This document shows, piece by piece, positions 1-9,092 of a stretch of DNA of 64,000 bases. The notes beneath the pieces were generated by a model. The model had not been told where the DNA came from, did no database searches, and was given only the letters and a program-made list of their open reading frames with translations. Position 1 is the first letter of the stretch; every line of letters begins with the position of its first letter. The stretch is from Solirubrobacter deserti (GTDB lineage Bacteria; Actinomycetota; Thermoleophilia; Solirubrobacterales; Solirubrobacteraceae): assembly GCF_003344625.1 (NCBI RefSeq), contig NZ_QPKJ02000002.1:620001-684000 (forward strand), given 5' to 3'. The position numbers were made by a program, and so were the translations under genes.

Positions 1-755
1 GACGCCAGCGCCTCTACGAGCACGAGGCCGTAGGGCTCCCGGTCGGCGCAGTGGAGCAGCACGTGGTGCTCCTGCAAGGCGCGGTGCATGTCGGTGCGGC
101 CCGCGAAGGTGACGTTCGGCGGAGGGTCGAGCTCCGGCATGGGGTCGCCGGGGAGCGGCTCGCCGGCGAACGTGAAGCGTGCGTCGGGCATCCGGCGGGC
201 GATCGCGACGGCCAGATCCGGGCGCTTCCACGGCACGAGTGCGCCCGCGATCAGGACCTTGGGCGGGCCGTCGGGCAGTGGCGTGGGGACGAACACGTCG
301 AGGTCGACGCCGGGGTGCAGGATCGTGGCCTCGAGCGCAAGGTCGTCCGCGACCGCCTGGGAGGCGGCGACGACGACGTCCGAGCGCTTCGTGGTGGCGC
401 GGACGGCGCCGCGCAGCGCGGGGGAGTCGAAGAGGTCGTGGTGCACGGCGATCCGGCGCGTGTTGGGCACGGCCGCGACCGCCATCACGGCCTTGGCGCC
501 CCAGGCGACGAGCGTGGACGGCTTGAGCTTCGTCAGCTCGTAGGTGAGGCCGAGCGTGCCGGTCGCGCTCTTGGCCAGCCCGCGGTCCTGGAGCGGCACG
601 TGGTCGATCCCCGCGGCGTGCAGCTCGTCCGCGAGCGGCCCGGGCGGGCACGCGACCCGCAGCGGCCGCTCGAGCCGCGTCACGCAGTCCAGCAGCACGC
701 GTTCGGCGCCGCCGAGGACGCCGGCGTAGGAGGCGAAGAGCACAGGCTCGGTCAT
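1..755 (-). CDS. Glycosyltransferase family 4 (GT-B fold), 3' end cut by window edge
   Basis: The open frame starts at the ATG at 755 on the minus strand and runs off the left edge after about 251 codons. The N-terminus has a GGAER motif (residues 14-18), typical of the acceptor-side Rossmann domain of GT4 enzymes. The last visible residues contain EPYGLVLVEA, the E-x7-E nucleotide-sugar binding motif of the C-terminal domain, so only about the last 100 residues should be missing. It would transfer a sugar from an activated donor to a lipid-linked or polysaccharide acceptor at the cytoplasmic membrane face; the sugar cannot be told from sequence. It is divergent from the flippase gene at 780, separated by 24 bp, which fits a shared surface-polysaccharide locus. 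Confidence 0.85.
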   Translation of the reverse strand, partial: MTEPVLFASYAGVLGGAERVLLDCVTRLERPLRVACPPGPLADELHAAGIDHVPLQDRGLAKSATGTLGLTYELTKLKPSTLVAWGAKAVMAVAAVPNTRRIAVHHDLFDSPALRGAVRATTKRSDVVVAASQAVADDLALEATILHPGVDLDVFVPTPLPDGPPKVLIAGALVPWKRPDLAVAIARRMPDARFTFAGEPLPGDPMPELDPPPNVTFAGRTDMHRALQEHHVLLHCADREPYGLVLVEALA

Positions 756-765
756 CGGGCGCCAC

Positions 766-771
766 TAGCAT
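766..771 (+). promoter_or_regulatory. Candidate -10 element (TAGCAT) of a leaderless promoter
   Basis: TAGCAT lies 8 nt before the ATG at 780, in the short divergent gap, with no Shine-Dalgarno between. The spacing matches many other gene starts in this window. I see no convincing -35 hexamer. Confidence 0.45.
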
Positions 772-779
772 CGCGCGTC

Positions 780-2231
780 ATGGCGTCGCGCCGCGTTCCG
801 GACCCGCCCGGCCTGCGTGCGCGCACGGCGCGTGGCGGCGTGGTCAACGCCGCGTTCCTGTCCGGGGCGGAGCTGTTGGTGCTCCTGCAAGGGCTGCTGG
901 CGACGGCGCTGCTGGGGCCGGACGCGATCGGCCTGTACGGGATCGTGACCACGACGGCCATGACGATCGTCGCGCTGCGGCGGGTGGGGATCGACGAGGC
1001 GTTCGTGCAGACCGCCGTCGACGACGAGGAAGCCGAGTTCCAGCGCGCGTTGACGGTCGAGCTGGCGCTGGGGCTGGTGAGCGCGCTGGCGGTGGCGGCG
1101 CTCGCGCCGGTGCTTGCGGCGGCCTACGACGACTCCCGGCTGCTGGGGTTGACGCTGGCGGTGACGTACCTGCCGGTGGCGTTCACGCTGCAGGCGCCGC
1201 AGTGGGTGTTCTTCAAGCGCATGGAGTACGTGCGGTTGCGCGTGCTGCAGGCGATCGTGCCGCTCGTGACGGTCGCCGTGGCGGTGCCGCTGCTGCTCGC
1301 CGGTGTCGGCGTGTGGGCGCTCGTGATCGGGCCGTTCGTCGGCAATCTGGCGGCGGTCCTGGCCGCGTGGCGGAGCTCGCCGTACGCGCTACGGCTGCGC
1401 CCGGACCGGGCGGCGGCGCGGCGGTACCTGCGGTTCTCGTGGCCCGTGTTCGTGACGTCGCTGGTCGCTCTGCTCGTGGCGCAGGGCCAGATCGCGGTGT
1501 TCGGGCTCGACGACGGGCTCGTCGGGGCCGGCTACATCACGCTTGCGGCGACCCTGACGCGGTACGCCGACCGCGCCGACCAGATCCTCGCGACCACGAT
1601 CTACCCCGCGATCGTCCGCGTGCGCGAGCGGGCCGAGGTGCTCGAGGAGCTGTTCGAGAAGGCGAACCGGCTGACGCTGATGTGGGCGTTCCCGTTCGGG
1701 GCCGGGCTCGCGCTGTTCGGCGCGGACCTCGTGGTGTTCGTGCTCGGCGACGACTGGCGCGGCGCGATCGTGCTGCTCGGCGGGCTCGCGGTCGCGGTCG
1801 CGCTGCAGCAGATCGGCTACTCGTGGTTCGCGTTCTACCGCGCGCGGGGTGAGTCGTGGCCGCAGGCCGTCGAGTCCGGCGTGTTCGGCGCGTCCTTCGC
1901 GGCGCTGGCCGTTCCGGGCGCGCTGCTCTGGGGCTCGTGGGGGTTCGTGTGCGGGCGCATCGGTTGCACGCTGTGCGTCCTGGGCGCGCGGGCGGTCTAT
2001 GTGCGCCGGCTGCTCCCGGGCGCGCGGCTGCTGCCGATGGCGCTGCGCGCGGCCGTGCCGGTGGCGCTCGCGACGGTGCCGGTGCTCGCGTTGCGCGGCG
2101 CCCTGTGGGGCGGCGAGCGCCCGCTCTGGCAGGCGCTGCTCGAGCTCGCGGTCTGGCTCGGTGGGCTCGCAGCGGCGACGTGGCGCCTCGAGCGGCCGCT
2201 GCTGGCCGAGCTGCGCGGGTACGTGCGGTGA
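780..2231 (+). CDS. Oligosaccharide flippase / polysaccharide transporter (MOP superfamily, Wzx-like)
   Basis: The product has 483 aa and is hydrophobic throughout, with roughly 12-14 predicted membrane segments. The N-terminus (GGVVNAAFLSG, then a pair of helices) and the conserved pattern of small amphipathic loops fit the PST/Wzx branch of the MOP superfamily. It would move a lipid-linked oligosaccharide across the cytoplasmic membrane. The ATG at 780 is chosen because the frame upstream of it overlaps the divergent glycosyltransferase and reads as arginine-rich shadow. The stop overlaps the next gene's GTG start (GTGA). Substrate unknown. Confidence 0.85.
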   Translation: MASRRVPDPPGLRARTARGGVVNAAFLSGAELLVLLQGLLATALLGPDAIGLYGIVTTTAMTIVALRRVGIDEAFVQTAVDDEEAEFQRALTVELALGLVSALAVAALAPVLAAAYDDSRLLGLTLAVTYLPVAFTLQAPQWVFFKRMEYVRLRVLQAIVPLVTVAVAVPLLLAGVGVWALVIGPFVGNLAAVLAAWRSSPYALRLRPDRAAARRYLRFSWPVFVTSLVALLVAQGQIAVFGLDDGLVGAGYITLAATLTRYADRADQILATTIYPAIVRVRERAEVLEELFEKANRLTLMWAFPFGAGLALFGADLVVFVLGDDWRGAIVLLGGLAVAVALQQIGYSWFAFYRARGESWPQAVESGVFGASFAALAVPGALLWGSWGFVCGRIGCTLCVLGARAVYVRRLLPGARLLPMALRAAVPVALATVPVLALRGALWGGERPLWQALLELAVWLGGLAAATWRLERPLLAELRGYVR

Positions 2232-3715
2232 GCGCCGCGGTGCTTCGGCGAGCCGCGACAGCGTCCGGCGCCGGGCTCGCCGTGCTGTGGCTGGCCGCGG
2301 CGCTGATCAGCGGCTTCACCGCTCGCCGCTACCTCGGCCCGCTCGACGAGGGCATCCTCATGCAGGCCGCGGCCCGCATGGCCGACGGCCAGTGGCCGTG
2401 GCGCGACTTCAGCTGGTCCTACGGCCCAGGCCAGCCGCTCGTCGTCCTGGCCACCGGCGAGTCGCTGTTCTCGTGGCGCGTGCTGCGCGTCGCCGCCGAC
2501 GCCACGGCGGCGGTGCTCGTGTGGGCCCTCGTGCGGGACGTCCGCCCGCGCTGGGCGCCGTGGGCGTGGGCCGCCGCTGCGGTGACCGCCGCGCAGCCCA
2601 CCAGCGCGAACCCGACCGCTCCGGCGCTGGCCTTCGCGCTCGGCGCCGTGCTGTGCGCAACGCGAGGACGGCCGGCGTGGGCGGGCGCGCTGGCCGCGGC
2701 GGCCGCGTTCTGGCGCCCGGACGTGGGCGTGATCGGCGCGCTGGCCGCGGCCGCCGTGTTCGTGGCGGGAGAGCGACGCGTCCGCGCGAGGGAGGGCGAC
2801 GAGTCGCGGTGCGCCGGCGAGGCGCGGGGCGGCGCGCGCGCGGCCGCGGTCGCGCTCGGCGTGGCGGCCGTCGTCGGGCTCGGGCTTTACGCGCCGTTCA
2901 TCGTCGCGGCCGGCCCGGGAACCGTGTGGGACGCGCTCGTGGTCCAGGCCACGAAGGACGGCGCGTGGTGGCGGCTGCCGTTCCCCGCCGGGTTCGACGG
3001 GGGCGATCCGAAGGACTTCCTGGCGTGGCTGGCGCCGTACGCGGCACTGATCGTGCTCGCGCTGGCCGTGCCCCGCCGCCCCGCGGCCGGGCTCGTCGTG
3101 CTCGGCGCCGGCGCGGCGATCTACTACGTCTCCCGGGCCGATCTCGAGCACGCGCAGGGCCTGCTCGTCGTGGCGGCGGCACTCGCCGCGTTCGTCCGGC
3201 CGGCAGTGGTCGGCATCGCACTGCTCGCGATCCTGATCGTCGTCGGCGTCGGGAACCGCGCGTCGGCGCTGCTCAGGCCGCCCGAGCTCACCACCTACCG
3301 CGGCATCGCCATCCCGCCCGAAGAGGCGAGGGCGCTGCCCGAGGTGGTCGCGCGCATCGACCATCTGGTGCCGCCCGGGGAGCCGATCTACGTCGCGCCC
3401 CGCCGGTCCGACCTCGTCACGTTCACCAACCCGCTCCTGCACTACCTCACGGACCGCCCGAACGTCCTGCGCCGCGACGTGCTGCTGCAGGCCAAGCCGG
3501 AGGAGCAGCGCAACATCGTCCGCGCGCTCGAGCAGCGCCGCCCGCGCGTCGTGATCCGCTGGACGGACCCGGCGTCCTCGAAGCCCGAGCCGAACCGGCG
3601 CGGCGAGCCGAGCGGCTCGACCGCGCTCGACGACTACCTCGAGCGCGCGTACCGGCTGGAATCGCGGTTCGGGTACTACGACGTGCTCGTGTCGCGCTCG
3701 ATCGCGGCCGCGTAG
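2228..3715 (+). CDS. GT-C type membrane glycosyltransferase-like protein (PMT/ArnT-like)
   Basis: The product has 495 aa and starts at a GTG overlapping the previous stop by 4 bp. An N-terminal membrane helix is followed by GPLDEGILMQAAARMADGQ and SYGPGQP. An acidic residue in the first periplasmic loop and the YGPG motif are characteristic of GT39/GT83-like enzymes that use polyprenyl-phosphate sugars outside the membrane. About ten hydrophobic segments follow, then a soluble C-terminal part of about 130 residues. It is likely translationally coupled to the flippase, so it probably decorates the same glycan. Exact donor and acceptor are unknown. Confidence 0.7.
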   Translation: MSAAVLRRAATASGAGLAVLWLAAALISGFTARRYLGPLDEGILMQAAARMADGQWPWRDFSWSYGPGQPLVVLATGESLFSWRVLRVAADATAAVLVWALVRDVRPRWAPWAWAAAAVTAAQPTSANPTAPALAFALGAVLCATRGRPAWAGALAAAAAFWRPDVGVIGALAAAAVFVAGERRVRAREGDESRCAGEARGGARAAAVALGVAAVVGLGLYAPFIVAAGPGTVWDALVVQATKDGAWWRLPFPAGFDGGDPKDFLAWLAPYAALIVLALAVPRRPAAGLVVLGAGAAIYYVSRADLEHAQGLLVVAAALAAFVRPAVVGIALLAILIVVGVGNRASALLRPPELTTYRGIAIPPEEARALPEVVARIDHLVPPGEPIYVAPRRSDLVTFTNPLLHYLTDRPNVLRRDVLLQAKPEEQRNIVRALEQRRPRVVIRWTDPASSKPEPNRRGEPSGSTALDDYLERAYRLESRFGYYDVLVSRSIAAA

Positions 3716-4167
3716 GCCTCCAGGAACGGCACCTCGCCGTCGGCGCTGAACGCCTTCCCGACGCCCGGGGAGGACATCGTCAGCGTCGTGCCGGTGCTCA
3801 GGTGCTCGGCGATCTCCGGGAAGTTCATGGTGGAGACGAGCAGGACGCGGGCGGGCTCCTCGGGGCCCGCCGCCACCCGGTGCGCGCCGTCCGCACCGCG
3901 CGGGAACGCGACCACGGCGCCCGCGTCGAGCTCCCGTTCGCCGTCGGGCGTGCGCAGCCGCACGCGCCCGCTCAGCACGATCAACAGCTCCTCGTTCCCG
4001 TGATGCAGGTGGTAGGGCGAGACGGCGACGCCGGGCTCGAGTTCGTAGACGGTGGCGCCGAGCTCGGTCGCGCCGGCTGCCGCGCCGACCATCTGGCCCT
4101 TCACGCCGGGCGGCGTGCCCGGCTGCCACTGCGGCGAGAAGACGTTGGGGTCGCCCACGCCCGGCAT
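3676..4167 (-). CDS. Cupin-domain protein
   Basis: This 163-aa single-domain protein matches the small cupin fold. Cupin motif 1 is visible as YHLHHGNEELLIVLSG, with the His/His/Glu metal ligands, followed by a second strand set with a GADGAHRVAAG region standing in for motif 2. No catalytic assignment is possible; such proteins include sugar-modifying isomerases and small-molecule dioxygenases. It converges on the preceding membrane protein and the 3' ends overlap by 40 bp. The ATG at 4167 is 11 bp from the divergent TPR gene at 4179. Confidence 0.8.
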   Translation of the reverse strand: MPGVGDPNVFSPQWQPGTPPGVKGQMVGAAAGATELGATVYELEPGVAVSPYHLHHGNEELLIVLSGRVRLRTPDGERELDAGAVVAFPRGADGAHRVAAGPEEPARVLLVSTMNFPEIAEHLSTGTTLTMSSPGVGKAFSADGEVPFLEAYAAAIERDTSTS

Positions 4168-4170
4168 ACT
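4165..4170 (+). promoter_or_regulatory. Candidate -10 element (CATACT)
   Basis: CATACT lies 8 nt upstream of the ATG at 4179 with no Shine-Dalgarno. It overlaps the divergent cupin start codon. It may drive the TPR-YfhO-YfhO-acyltransferase run. Confidence 0.4.
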
Positions 4171-4178
4171 GCCACGCC

Positions 4179-4565
4179 ATGGTCGCCCGGGTCCTGCTCG
4201 TCGTCGCCGCGCTCGTCGCGGGCACCTGGCTCGTCGTCCAGGCGCGGGCGGGGCGCGCCGAGGAGCGGCTGATCGAGCTCGCCTTCGAGGCGCCGGAGCC
4301 GCCGCCGCAGGCCGAGAGCGAGCGGCTGCTCACCCAGGCGCGGCGCTGGAACCCGGACCGGCGCCCCGAGCTCTTCGAGGGCGTGATCCTCGCCCGCCAG
4401 GGCCGCACACGCGAGGCGATCGCGACGCTGCAGGCCGTCACGCGGGCCGAGCCGGCCAACCTCGAGGCCTGGGGGCTGCTGCGGTCGGCCGCCGCCGACA
4501 CGGACCCGGCGATCGCCCAGCAGGCCGCCGCCCGCGCACGGGCGCTCTCACCCCTTGGCCGCTAG
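4179..4565 (+). CDS. Small membrane-anchored TPR protein
   Basis: The product has 128 aa. Residues 1-20 form an N-terminal membrane anchor and the rest is helical, with a tetratricopeptide-like unit (about residues 60-95: LFEGVILARQGRTREAIA followed by LQAVTRAEPANLEAW). A scaffolding role for the following glycan-assembly proteins is plausible because its stop lies inside the next gene (11-bp overlap), so the two are translationally coupled. Function otherwise unknown. Confidence 0.7.
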   Translation: MVARVLLVVAALVAGTWLVVQARAGRAEERLIELAFEAPEPPPQAESERLLTQARRWNPDRRPELFEGVILARQGRTREAIATLQAVTRAEPANLEAWGLLRSAAADTDPAIAQQAAARARALSPLGR

Positions 4566-6792
4566 GCGCCCGGTTTTCGCGGCGGCGCTGTTCTATGCGC
4601 TGCTGGCGGTCGCGATGGTCGCGCCCGCGCTGATCCCCGGCCACACGCTGGCGTCAACCGACCTGCTCTGGTCACTCGCGCCGTGGACTGCGGACACGCC
4701 GCCGGGCGTGCCTCCGTACGGCTCCAATTACGAGCTCGCGGACGCGGTCGCCTACTTCCAGCCCGCGCTCGAGTACACCCGCTCCCGCCTGCCGGAGATG
4801 CCGCTCTGGAACCCGCATATCGAGGGCGGCCGCCCGTTCCACGCGAGCATCCAGCCCGCGGTCTTCTCGCCGTTCTCGTGGCCGGCGTACGTGCTGCCGT
4901 TCTGGTGGTCGCTGGGCGTGATCGGCGCGCTGAAGCTGTGGGTGCCGGCGTTCGGGACGTTCCTGCTCGCTCGCGCGCTGGGCCAGAGCCACGCCGGCGC
5001 GCTGCTGGCGGGCGTGGTGGCGGGCTTCGGCCTCTTCCACGTCGTCTGGCTCGCATGGCCGCTCTCGAGCGTGTGGGCGTGGCTGCCTTGGCTGCTGCTG
5101 CTCACCGACCGCGTCGTGCGGCGTCCCGGGCGGCTGCCGGTCGTCGGGCTGGCCGTCGTGGTCGCCGTGCAGTACACGGGCGGGCATCCGGAGACGAGCT
5201 TCCACGTGCTGGCGGCGACGCTCGCCTTCGCGTTGCTGCGCATGCAGGGCTGGCGCGGCCTGCTGCGGTTCGGGATCGGCGCGCTCGCGGGCACGGCGCT
5301 GGCCGCGGCTGTGCTGCTGCCGTTCCTCGAGCTGTTGTACCACTCGTCCGATCTCGCCAACCGGAAGGACCGCGAGCCCGCGCGTTCGCCGCTGCGCTAC
5401 CTGCTGAGCGTCGCGCTGCCGGACTTCTGGGGCCGCCCGACGCAGCTGGTGAGCGAGCCGTTCATCGTGGCGCGGGCGTTCTACGCGGGCGCGCTGCCGC
5501 TGCTGCTGGCGGCGTGCGCGCTGGTGCTCAAGCCCACGCGTGAGCGGCTGATCATCGCGGCGGCGGGTGCCGTCGCGCTGACGATCGTGGTCGGCGTGGA
5601 GCCGTTCTTCACGCTCATCCACCTCGTCCCGGGCTTCAGCATGGCCCACAACACGCGGCTGGCAATTATCGCGCTGCTGGCGGTCGCGCTGCTCGCTGGG
5701 TGGGGGCTGGATTCGCTGCGGCCATCGCGGTGGCTGCTCCCGCTGGCGGTCGGCGTGCTGGTGCTGCCGATCGTGGGCGGCTTCGCGGAAGGCGGGCTGC
5801 GGTTCCCGCTCGGGGACGCGCTCGCGAGCGCCTGGGGCTTCGTCACGCCCACCGATCCGGCCGTGCTGCCGCTCACGTCGATGCTGATCTGGGTGCCGTT
5901 CGCGCTGCTGGCGGGCGTGCTGGTGGTCAAGCGGCCCGCGCACCTGGCGACGCTCGCGGTCACCCTCACCGTGCTCGACCTGTTCCGCGCCGGCATGGGC
6001 CAGAATCCCGCGATCCCCGTCGATCACGCCACGGTGCCGTTCACCCCGGCCATGCGCGAGCTCGCGAACGGCCGCTTCGTGGCCGTCGGGGGCGAGCTGC
6101 TCACGCCGCTGACGGCGAACGTCGGCATGCGCTTCGGCCTGCACGACGCCCGCGGTTACGACTATCCGACCGAGAAGCGCTACGACGAGCTGTGGCGGCG
6201 CGCCGTCAACCCGCCGGACCCCCTGGGGCTGACGCTGCCGTCGGTGCGGGCGTCGGCCGGGCCGGAGGCGCTGCGGGCGCTGGGCCTACTGAACGTCACG
6301 CGGATCCTGCAGCCGCCGGATGAGCCTGCGCTGTCGCTGCCGCGGGTGTATGCCGGGCCGGACGCGGTCGTGTACGCGAATCCGCGCGCCACGCCACGGA
6401 CGTACGTGGCCGGGAGCGAGCGGGTCGTCGAGGATCAGCTGACCGCGGTGCTCGAGTCCGGGCCGGAGGCGGTGGTGAGCGAGCCGCTGGGCCTCGACGG
6501 GTCCGGCACCGCGCGGATCACGCGCGACGACCCTGAGCACGTGGCGGTGCGCTCCGACACGCGCGGGCGGGCGATGGTCGTGCTCGCCGACACGTACTTC
6601 CCGGGCTGGAAGGCGACGGTGGACGGCGCGGACGCCCCGATCATCCGCACCCAGCACCTGCTGCGGGGCGTCGTGGTGCCGGCGGGGACGCACACCGTCG
6701 AGTTCCGGTACGCGCCGCTGAGCTGGCGGATCGGATGGATCGTGTCGCTGCTGACGGCGCTGGCGCTGGTCGGGGTCGCGTGGCGGCGGTGA
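4555..6792 (+). CDS. YfhO-family membrane protein (GT-C-like), copy 1
   Basis: The product has 745 aa and begins at a TTG (4555) overlapping the TPR gene. About 12 membrane helices are followed by a soluble C-terminal domain of about 250 residues ending in a membrane helix. Conserved features include EMPLWNPHIEGGRP near residue 80 (the GT-C first loop), AHNTRLAI before a late helix, and near the C-terminus YFPGWKATVDG and YAPLSWRIGW. In Firmicutes, YfhO proteins glycosylate lipoteichoic acid from undecaprenyl-linked sugars; here a similar extracytoplasmic glycosyl transfer is inferred. It is a paralogue of the next gene. Confidence 0.85.
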   Translation: MAARRPVFAAALFYALLAVAMVAPALIPGHTLASTDLLWSLAPWTADTPPGVPPYGSNYELADAVAYFQPALEYTRSRLPEMPLWNPHIEGGRPFHASIQPAVFSPFSWPAYVLPFWWSLGVIGALKLWVPAFGTFLLARALGQSHAGALLAGVVAGFGLFHVVWLAWPLSSVWAWLPWLLLLTDRVVRRPGRLPVVGLAVVVAVQYTGGHPETSFHVLAATLAFALLRMQGWRGLLRFGIGALAGTALAAAVLLPFLELLYHSSDLANRKDREPARSPLRYLLSVALPDFWGRPTQLVSEPFIVARAFYAGALPLLLAACALVLKPTRERLIIAAAGAVALTIVVGVEPFFTLIHLVPGFSMAHNTRLAIIALLAVALLAGWGLDSLRPSRWLLPLAVGVLVLPIVGGFAEGGLRFPLGDALASAWGFVTPTDPAVLPLTSMLIWVPFALLAGVLVVKRPAHLATLAVTLTVLDLFRAGMGQNPAIPVDHATVPFTPAMRELANGRFVAVGGELLTPLTANVGMRFGLHDARGYDYPTEKRYDELWRRAVNPPDPLGLTLPSVRASAGPEALRALGLLNVTRILQPPDEPALSLPRVYAGPDAVVYANPRATPRTYVAGSERVVEDQLTAVLESGPEAVVSEPLGLDGSGTARITRDDPEHVAVRSDTRGRAMVVLADTYFPGWKATVDGADAPIIRTQHLLRGVVVPAGTHTVEFRYAPLSWRIGWIVSLLTALALVGVAWRR

Positions 6793-9092
6793 AGCGCCAT
6801 CCGCTGCTCGCGGCGGCGCTGCTGTACGCACTGCTGGCACTCGCGTTCGTCTCGCCCGCGCTGGTCCCGGGGAAGGTGCTCTCCAACTCGGACGAGCTGT
6901 GGTTCGAGGCACCGTGGGGCGCGTCCAGGCCCGCAGACCTGATCCGGCCCGCGAACCCCGAGCTCGGCGACGCGCCCGAGCACGTGCAGCCGTTCCTGCG
7001 CGAGGTCAAGCGCTCGCTGCCGGAGATCCCGCTCTGGAACCCGTACATCCAGGCCGGCCGGCCGACGCTGGCCAACTCGCAGAGCGCGGTCTTCTCGCCG
7101 TTCAACGCAGTGGTGTGGGTCATGGATGCCTTCACCGCGCTGGCGTGGCAGGCGATCCTGAAGTTCTGGGTCGCCGCGTTCGGCGCGTTCCTGCTCGCGC
7201 GGGCGCTGAACATGCGCTGGCCGGGCGCGTTGCTGGCCGGGCTCGTCTACGGGTTCAGCCTGTGGATGGTCACGTGGGTCTCGTATCCGCACGTGAGCGT
7301 GTGGGCGATGATCCCGTGGGCGCTGGCCGCGGCCGACGGGGTGATGCGCCGGCCCGACCTGCGCCGGGTCGCGCTGTTCGCGCTCGTGATCGCGATCCAG
7401 TTCCTGGGCGGGCATCCGGAGTCGAGCTTCCATCTGCTGGTCGCAACGGTCGTGTTCTGCGCGCTGCGGCGGCCCGGGTGGCGGACCGCGGCGTGGCTGG
7501 TGGCCGGCGGCGTGTGGGGCGCGGCGCTGGCGGCCCTGGTGCTGCTGCCGGCGGCGGAGCTCGTGCTGCGGTCGGCGGACCTCGAGCAGCGGGCGGGGGA
7601 AGCGCGCCACATCTGGACCTCGCGCAAGTTCGCGCTCGGCGTGATGGTGCCGTTCTACTGGGGCAAGCCGACCCAGACGCCGCTCGACTTCTTCCTGCTG
7701 GCGCGCGCGTTCTACGGCGGCGCGCTGCCGCTGCTGCTGGCCGGGATCGCGCTGCTGCGGCCGACGCGGGAGCGGGTGGCGGCGGCCGTGCTGGGCGTGG
7801 CCTGCATGGCGGTGGTGCTCGGGGTCCCGCCCGTGTTCCAGCTCGTCACCGCGTTGCCGGTGTTCTCGAGCGGGCACAACACGCGGCTGGCCGTGCTCTA
7901 CCTGCTGTGCTTGGCGCTGCTGGCGGGGTGGGGGCTGGACGACGTCGTGCGGCGCGGGGTGTCGCGGCGGGTGCTCCTCGTCGGGGTCGCCGTGCTGCTG
8001 TTCCCGGTGGCGTACACGGTCGTGCGGTCCCGCTCCGCGTGGGACGTGGTCGGCGAGGCGGTGCAGGTCGCGTTCGGGTTCGCGGACGCGCCGGCGGTGA
8101 ACGAGCCGGACGTCGGCTTCGTGGTGCGCGGCGCGGCGGTGGTGCAGTGGCTCGTGGTGGGGGGAGCGGGATTGCTCGTGCTCGCGTGGCGGCGCAACGT
8201 CGCGGTGGCGGCGCTCGTCGTGGTGTTCGCCGATCTGGCGTGGGCCGGGGTGGGCTACAACCCGGCGATCCCGCGCGAGCACGCGATCCAGCCCTCCACA
8301 CCGGCGATCGAGGCGGTGGCCGCGGTAGCTCCCGCGCGGTTCGTGAGCATCGGGGCGATCTCCCAGAACTCGATCCCGATGGACTACGCGGCGCCCGAGG
8401 CGCGCGGCTATGACCTGCCGGTGGACAAGCGCTTCGACCGGCTGTGGCGGGCGAAGCTGTCGCCCGAGTTCCCGTCGCAGGTCGGGCCGCTGCCCGCGTT
8501 CATCCCGCTGTCGCTGCCGAAGGTGGATGCCGAGCGGCTGCGGTTCCTCTCGCTGCTCGGGGTCTCGCGGGTGCTGCAGCCGGTCGGGGACCCGGAGCTG
8601 CGGGTGCCGGGGCTGCGGGTCGTGCACGACGGGCCGGACGCGCGGGTGTACGCGAACGAGGGCGCGCTGCCGCGGGCGATGGTCGTCGGGGCGCGGCGCC
8701 CGGCGGCCGATTCGTTCGCGGCGATCACGGCGCCGGGGTTCGACGCGCGGCGGGAGGTGATCGTCGAGGGCGGCGGGTCCGGGGGTGCGCCGGGGCCGGC
8801 GGGTGCGGCGCGGATCGTGGCGCTGGAGCGCAACCGCGTCGTGGTGGAGGCGCGGGCGGACCGGACGGCGACGCTCGTGCTCACCGACAACTGGTACCCG
8901 GGCTGGAAGGCCCGGGTCGACGGGGAGGAGGTCGACGTCGAGCGGGTGGATTACACCTTCCGCGGCGTGGCGCTGCCCGCGGGGGCGTCGCGCGTCGAGT
9001 TCGTCTACGCGCCGCTCAGCTGGCGGGTGGGGTGGATCGTGTCGCTGCTGGCCCTGGTCGGCCTGGTGGGGGCGTTCGTGTGGCGGCGGTGA
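6789..9092 (+). CDS. YfhO-family membrane protein (GT-C-like), copy 2
   Basis: This tandem paralogue of the previous gene has 767 aa from the GTG at 6789 (GTGA overlap with the preceding stop); a GTG at 6780 would add three residues. The same landmarks occur in the same order: IPLWNPYIQAGRP, GHNTRLAV, YPGWKARVDG and YAPLSWRVGW. Both copies end in Trp-Arg-Arg-stop encoded by an almost identical GTGGCGGCGGTGA, directly leading into the next GTG start. This supports an old duplication of a gene plus its junction. Divergence is substantial across the rest, so the two probably have distinct substrates. Confidence 0.85.
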   Translation: MKRHPLLAAALLYALLALAFVSPALVPGKVLSNSDELWFEAPWGASRPADLIRPANPELGDAPEHVQPFLREVKRSLPEIPLWNPYIQAGRPTLANSQSAVFSPFNAVVWVMDAFTALAWQAILKFWVAAFGAFLLARALNMRWPGALLAGLVYGFSLWMVTWVSYPHVSVWAMIPWALAAADGVMRRPDLRRVALFALVIAIQFLGGHPESSFHLLVATVVFCALRRPGWRTAAWLVAGGVWGAALAALVLLPAAELVLRSADLEQRAGEARHIWTSRKFALGVMVPFYWGKPTQTPLDFFLLARAFYGGALPLLLAGIALLRPTRERVAAAVLGVACMAVVLGVPPVFQLVTALPVFSSGHNTRLAVLYLLCLALLAGWGLDDVVRRGVSRRVLLVGVAVLLFPVAYTVVRSRSAWDVVGEAVQVAFGFADAPAVNEPDVGFVVRGAAVVQWLVVGGAGLLVLAWRRNVAVAALVVVFADLAWAGVGYNPAIPREHAIQPSTPAIEAVAAVAPARFVSIGAISQNSIPMDYAAPEARGYDLPVDKRFDRLWRAKLSPEFPSQVGPLPAFIPLSLPKVDAERLRFLSLLGVSRVLQPVGDPELRVPGLRVVHDGPDARVYANEGALPRAMVVGARRPAADSFAAITAPGFDARREVIVEGGGSGGAPGPAGAARIVALERNRVVVEARADRTATLVLTDNWYPGWKARVDGEEVDVERVDYTFRGVALPAGASRVEFVYAPLSWRVGWIVSLLALVGLVGAFVWRR

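Noticed and set aside
51-779. In-frame extension of the flippase gene upstream to position 51
   Set aside because: The extension is arginine/glycine-rich shadow of the minus-strand glycosyltransferase, which shows real GT4 motifs; TAGCAT is placed 8 nt before ATG 780.
1997-4501. Very long minus-strand reading frame opposite the polysaccharide genes
   Set aside because: Arg/His/Gln-rich composition with no motif; a typical antisense shadow of high-G+C genes. Similar long frames opposite hppA, pnkp, the giant gene and the FtsH-like gene were rejected for the same reason.
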